Assembly: GCA_902598315.1 (NCBI GenBank)
Contig: CACKBP010000001.1
Location: 97,565 to 161,564, forward strand
Direction of reading: 5' to 3'
Length of the DNA stretch: 64,000 nt
Source of the DNA: an uncultured Pelagibacteraceae bacterium
GTDB lineage: Bacteria > Pseudomonadota > Alphaproteobacteria > Pelagibacterales > Pelagibacteraceae
The translations under genes were made by a program, and so were the position numbers. The notes beneath the pieces were generated by a model, which saw only the letters and a program-made list of their open reading frames with translations, was not told the DNA's origin and ran no database searches. Positions 60,978 through 64,000 of this stretch are shown here, piece by piece (within the stretch, counting starts at the first letter, position 1; each line of letters opens with the position of its first letter).

Positions 60978-61027
60978 AAAGAGCAGTGAAAATAAGTCCT
61001 TCAAAGATTATTTCACTGCTCTTTTTT
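60978..61027 (+). terminator. Terminator/attenuator hairpin made from the tctB start region
   Basis: AAAGAGCAGTGAAA (60978-60991) pairs perfectly over 14 bp with TTTCACTGCTCTTT (61011-61024), extended beyond one bulge by ATAA/TTAT; six T follow (61022-61027). The GTG start codon of tctB (60986) lies inside the left arm. It should stop many transcripts after tctC, and could also mask the tctB start. Confidence 0.8.
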
Positions 61028-61456
61028 ACTTTTTCAGGTTTTTATCTTTATACAGCGCATCAAATTCAAGTTTTTACTTTTGATGAAAATGCAGCGTTCA
61101 ACGCAAAAACATTTCCAATTTATTTAGGCTATGCAGGTTTAATATTTTCAGCGCTTTATGTTATTTTGCCAGAAACAAAACCTTCAAATGTAGATTTAAC
61201 AGTTTTAGATTATAAAAAAACAATTACGTTAGTTATACTTATGGTTTTGTATGGGCTGACAATTTTAAGAGTAGGATATTTTTTATCAACTTCAATTTTT
61301 TTAGTATTATCTTATATTGTTTTAGGTGAGAGAAAATGGATATGGATATTTCTTTTATCATTTCCTTTTGTAGCAATATTTATGTATCTCTTACACGGAC
61401 TATTAAATATTTATCTTCGTGACCCATTTTTACAATTTATTGGAGTTATGGGATGA
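60986..61456 (+). CDS. tctB: Tripartite tricarboxylate transporter small membrane subunit (TctB family)
   Basis: 156 aa from a GTG start 18 bases after tctC, preceded by AAGGAAA. Four membrane helices (IISLLFFTFSGFYLYTA, FPIYLGYAGLIFSALYVILP, ITLVILMVLYGLTILRVGYFLSTSIFLVLSYIVL, WIFLLSFPFVAIFMYLLHGLL). TctB proteins are poorly conserved; the call rests on this layout between tctC and tctA. Its first codons form part of the hairpin described above. The stop overlaps tctA (ATGA). Confidence 0.88.
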   Translation: MKISPSKIISLLFFTFSGFYLYTAHQIQVFTFDENAAFNAKTFPIYLGYAGLIFSALYVILPETKPSNVDLTVLDYKKTITLVILMVLYGLTILRVGYFLSTSIFLVLSYIVLGERKWIWIFLLSFPFVAIFMYLLHGLLNIYLRDPFLQFIGVMG

Positions 61457-62970
61457 TTGAAGGAATACTCATCGGATTAGAAACAGCTTTTTCATTAAAA
61501 AATTTAATGATGGTTATGATTGGTTGTTTTGCTGGAACAATAATTGGAATGCTGCCAGGTTTAGGACCAATGACTGCCATAGCATTAATGATACCTATCA
61601 CTTATGGTTTTGAACCGTCAACAGGTTTAATTCTAATGGCAGGTGTTTATTATGGTGCAGTTTTTGGAGGATCTACATCTTCAATATTAATTAATGCACC
61701 AGGAATACCAGGAACGGTAGCAACATCATTCGACGGCTACCCGATGGCACAACAAGGAAAAGCAGGGAAAGCTCTAGCTATAGCAGCGTATAGTTCTTTT
61801 GCTGGAGGAACCATTGCAGCAATTTTTTTATTAATAGCTGCGCCAAGTTTGTCAAAAGTGAGTTTAGCTTTTAGGTCACCAGATTATTTTGGTTTAATGA
61901 TTTTGGGATTAACTGCAGTTTCGGCTTTTTCAGCAAAAGGTCATTTTTTAAAAGCTATGATGATGGTAGTCCTAGGATTAATGTTAGCAAGTGTGGGTCA
62001 AGATACTTTATCTGATATTCCAAGATTTACATTTAATAATATGAATTTATCTGACGGTATAAGCTTTGTCTTAGTCGTAATGGCAACATTTGCAATGAGT
62101 GAAGCTTTAACAATAATATTTAAAGCTAACGATCCTACAAGAGTAGCTAAACAAATTTCTTTATCACAATTAGGTTCAATTAAATTAGACAAAGAAGAAA
62201 CAAAAAAAATGGTTACAACAATTCCAAGGTCTTCAGTTTTAGGTTTCATTATCGGTGTTTTACCTGGTGCAGGATCTACTATCGCATCTTTTTTAGCATA
62301 TGGGATGGAAAGAAATTTTGTTAATGATGATGAAAAACAAAAATTTGGCAAGGGAAGTGTCAACGGACTTGCAGCGCCCGAAACTGCTAACAATGCTGCT
62401 TGCTCAGGTTCCTTTGTTCCTTTGCTTACGTTAGGCATTCCTGGTAGCGGAACAACGGCTGTAATGCTTGGAGCTTTACTTGGTTTTGGGATACAACCTG
62501 GTCCAAGATTATATCAAACTAATCCTGAAATATTTTGGTCAGTTATAATGTCAATGTACATTGGTATGGTTATTCTTTTAATTCTCAATTTACCATTGAT
62601 TCCTTATATAGCCAGAGTTTTAGCAACTCCTAGAACTTTTTTAATTCCATTAATTTTATTTTTTTCAGTAACAGGAATATATCTAATGTCTTTCAATAAC
62701 TTTGATATTTATATGATGATCGGTATCGCTTTAGTAGCAACTATTCTTAGACTATATGATTTTCCTATGCCCCCTTTAATTCTAGCTTTTGTTTTAGGAG
62801 GATTAATGGAAGAAAATTTAAGAAGATCTTTATTAATAAGTGACGGCTCTTGGTCATTTCTGTGGGATAGACCTTTAACTTTAATCATAATGATAACAAT
62901 ATTTTTTATTGTTGGATGGCAGGTTTACAAAAGCTTCTTAAAAAAAAGTTCTAAATTGTTGCAAAAATAG
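61453..62970 (+). CDS. tctA: Tripartite tricarboxylate transporter large membrane subunit (TctA family)
   Basis: 505 aa, about 11-12 helices, the ion-coupled translocation subunit. N-terminal GCFAGTIIGMLPGLGPMTAIALMIPITYGFEPSTGLILMAGVYYGAVFGGSTSSILINAPGIPGTVATSFDGYPMAQQGKAGKAL is the TctA signature, and the repeat GFIIGVLPGAGSTIASFLAYGMER and LAAPETANNAACSGSFVPLLTLGIPGSGTTAVMLGAL forms the second half. Standard length; last gene of the tct run. Confidence 0.95.
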   Translation: MIEGILIGLETAFSLKNLMMVMIGCFAGTIIGMLPGLGPMTAIALMIPITYGFEPSTGLILMAGVYYGAVFGGSTSSILINAPGIPGTVATSFDGYPMAQQGKAGKALAIAAYSSFAGGTIAAIFLLIAAPSLSKVSLAFRSPDYFGLMILGLTAVSAFSAKGHFLKAMMMVVLGLMLASVGQDTLSDIPRFTFNNMNLSDGISFVLVVMATFAMSEALTIIFKANDPTRVAKQISLSQLGSIKLDKEETKKMVTTIPRSSVLGFIIGVLPGAGSTIASFLAYGMERNFVNDDEKQKFGKGSVNGLAAPETANNAACSGSFVPLLTLGIPGSGTTAVMLGALLGFGIQPGPRLYQTNPEIFWSVIMSMYIGMVILLILNLPLIPYIARVLATPRTFLIPLILFFSVTGIYLMSFNNFDIYMMIGIALVATILRLYDFPMPPLILAFVLGGLMEENLRRSLLISDGSWSFLWDRPLTLIIMITIFFIVGWQVYKSFLKKSSKLLQK

Positions 62971-63054
62971 CACATAAATATACCAAAAAAACCCTAATTT
63001 ATTGAATTTTTTAAATCGTAGGTTGAGCAATGATGTTTAAAAACCTGGATTTTA

Positions 63055-63084
63055 TTGCGGAATCGTTTAATAGATAGTTATTAT
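63055..63084 (+). promoter_or_regulatory. Candidate promoter of the outer-membrane protein gene
   Basis: TTGCGG (63055-63060), an 18-base spacer and TATTAT (63079-63084), 25 bases before the ATG at 63109. The 138-base gap after tctA shows no clear terminator hairpin. GAGAGT before the ATG is a plausible ribosome-binding site. Confidence 0.4.
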
Positions 63085-63108
63085 TAATATTAATATAAGA
63101 GAGTAAAA

Positions 63109-63756
63109 ATGAAAAGATTTTTAACAATAGCATTATCTTTTTTATTTGTTTCCTTTCAAGCTGCAAAAGCTGAAATGGGGATTGGTATTACTGGAGCACT
63201 TCACATGTTGGATGCATCAGGTACTGAGACAACAAGATCAAGCAATGAAAAAAATAATGGCACACACTCAGAAGACGTACTTGTGCCAGAAGTTTTTATT
63301 GAAGCTATATCAGACAACGGTATGACAGTAGGTCTTTCATACATCCCAACTAGAGACATGGGAAGTAAGTCTAGAACAGACTCAAACGCAGCCGGTGATT
63401 CAGGTACTTATAAAGCTCAAGCAGAGTTTGATAATGTAGTTCAATTGTATCTCGATTTTCCATTAACGGAAGTCGCAGGTTATCCTCTTCATGGTAAACT
63501 AGGTCTACAACACGCTACTTTAGTAACGTTAGAGTCTTTGAACTCAGGATCAACGTATCCTAACGAAGATCTTTATGGTTTAACTTTAGGTCTAGGAACT
63601 AAAGGAGACTTGCCTGGTGGTTTATACTACAAGGCAGAAGTTACCTACACTCACTTTGATACGTACTCAGCTAATGCTGCTGATGCTAACGGAAACAAAG
63701 TTGAAGCTGATATAGAAGATATTTCTGGTAAGCTTTCAGTTGGTTACAAATTCTAA
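63109..63756 (+). CDS. Small outer-membrane beta-barrel protein (OmpW/porin-like, family uncertain)
   Basis: 215 aa. Signal peptide MKRFLTIALSFLFVSFQAAKA, then alternating hydrophobic/polar strands (GMTVGLSYIPTRDMG, NVVQLYLDFPLT, HGKLGLQHATLVTLESL, LYGLTLGLGTKGDL, GLYYKAEVTYTHFDTYSA) and a C-terminal aromatic SGKLSVGYKF, the usual BAM recognition end. Likely an eight-stranded barrel. Codon use is less AT-extreme than the neighbours, as for a highly expressed gene. Specific role unknown. Confidence 0.75.
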   Translation: MKRFLTIALSFLFVSFQAAKAEMGIGITGALHMLDASGTETTRSSNEKNNGTHSEDVLVPEVFIEAISDNGMTVGLSYIPTRDMGSKSRTDSNAAGDSGTYKAQAEFDNVVQLYLDFPLTEVAGYPLHGKLGLQHATLVTLESLNSGSTYPNEDLYGLTLGLGTKGDLPGGLYYKAEVTYTHFDTYSANAADANGNKVEADIEDISGKLSVGYKF

Positions 63757-63782
63757 AGATATTTAGCTAAATATAAAATATT

Positions 63783-63814
63783 AAAACCCGGGAACCTTGT
63801 TCTCGGGTTTTTTT
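63783..63814. terminator. Bidirectional intrinsic terminator
   Basis: AAAACCCGGGAAC-CTT-GTTCTCGGGTTTT, a 13-bp stem with one G-U pair, followed by a T run on the plus strand and A/T tract on the other. It lies between the OMP gene and the convergent DoxX gene and overlaps the DoxX stop codon. Confidence 0.88.
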
Positions 63815-64000
63815 ATAATCGGACATATTTTTTTTCTTTATCAACAGACCAATCTTTAGTTCCGTTGGCCACTATAAATAAAAATCCACCAGCTAAACCT
63901 ATATTTTTAAGAAATGAAATGAATTGCACTTGATCTGAAAAGTTGAAATGAAATATAAAAGCAGTCATTAAACAGAAAATTGCAAGAATACATGCAGCTA
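63813..64000 (-). CDS. DoxX-family membrane protein, C-terminal part (5' end outside window)
   Basis: The open frame on the minus strand runs in from the window edge to a TAA at 63815-63813 and is not in the ORF track. About 62 residues are visible: a helix ILAIFCLMTAFIFHF, then QFISFLKNIGLAGGFLFIVANGTKDWSVDK, which is the DoxX pattern (Q-F-I-x-F-L-K-N-x-x-L-A-G-G). DoxX proteins are small four-helix membrane proteins of varied or unknown role. Confidence 0.75.
   Translation of the reverse strand, partial: AACILAIFCLMTAFIFHFNFSDQVQFISFLKNIGLAGGFLFIVANGTKDWSVDKEKKYVRL

Noticed and set aside
61998-62438. 146-aa ORF antisense to tctA
   Set aside because: Overlaps completely with conserved tctA coding sequence and has no recognisable domain or start signal.

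Overview
The window reads as a chromosomal segment of a streamlined, very AT-rich marine alphaproteobacterium, most likely SAR11 (Pelagibacterales). The reasons are: base composition (about 30% G+C by eye), head-to-tail or overlapping genes with very little spacer, an alphaproteobacterial dcw gene order, a permuted two-piece tmRNA gene, ThyX in place of ThyA, and a tandem SAM-II/SAM-V riboswitch before metY, an arrangement known from Pelagibacter. No rRNA, tRNA, insertion sequence, prophage or CRISPR array was found. Taxonomic placement is inference.

Layout. (1) 1-14192: cell-wall and division operon murF(partial)-mraY-murD-ftsW-murG-murC-murB-ddl-ftsQ-ftsA, then lpxC, bamD and ligA. ftsZ, which normally follows ftsA, is not present, and FtsA has lost recognisable ATP-binding motifs. 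(2) 14181-23970: Xaa-Pro aminopeptidase and UvrD-type helicase, an AsmA-like membrane protein, fumC, a MazG-like pyrophosphohydrolase, small membrane proteins, ssrA (tmRNA), thyX and mrp. (3) 24054-28565: hflK-hflC-DUF2065-htrA-miaA, a membrane protein quality-control operon. (4) 28603-33602: ilvB-ilvN-ilvC and leuA, branched-chain amino acid synthesis. (5) 33613-39612: mreB-mreC-mreD-mrdA-rodA plus a bactofilin, a cell-shape cluster. (6) 39660-43819: a DadA-like oxidase, an EamA permease and a 2-hydroxyacid dehydrogenase, then two tandem paralogous small lipoproteins.

(7) 43882-52408: sulfur and redox genes: metY under SAM-II/SAM-V control, a VOC protein, cysE, a cytoplasmic msrB, an FkbM methyltransferase, a histidine phosphatase, ccdA, a ribokinase, an SGNH hydrolase, a second (Tat-exported) msrB, a glutaredoxin and a TIGR03643 protein. 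(8) 52422-58935: a LysE exporter and livK-livH-livM-livG-livF-azlC-azlD, pairing a branched-chain amino acid type importer with an exporter. (9) 59012-62970: a CsiD/GlaH-type glutarate hydroxylase followed by a tripartite tricarboxylate transporter tctC-tctB-tctA. (10) 63109-64000: a small outer-membrane beta-barrel and the end of a DoxX-family gene.

The strongest points for a second look are the dcw cluster without ftsZ and with a degenerate FtsA; the metY leader, where mutually exclusive hairpins and two tiny ORFs lie between SAM-V and the real start codon; hairpin attenuators directly after both solute-binding-protein genes (livK, tctC), the second built from the tctB start region itself; and a short tmRNA tag. 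All calls come from reading the sequence and family knowledge; no search was run.
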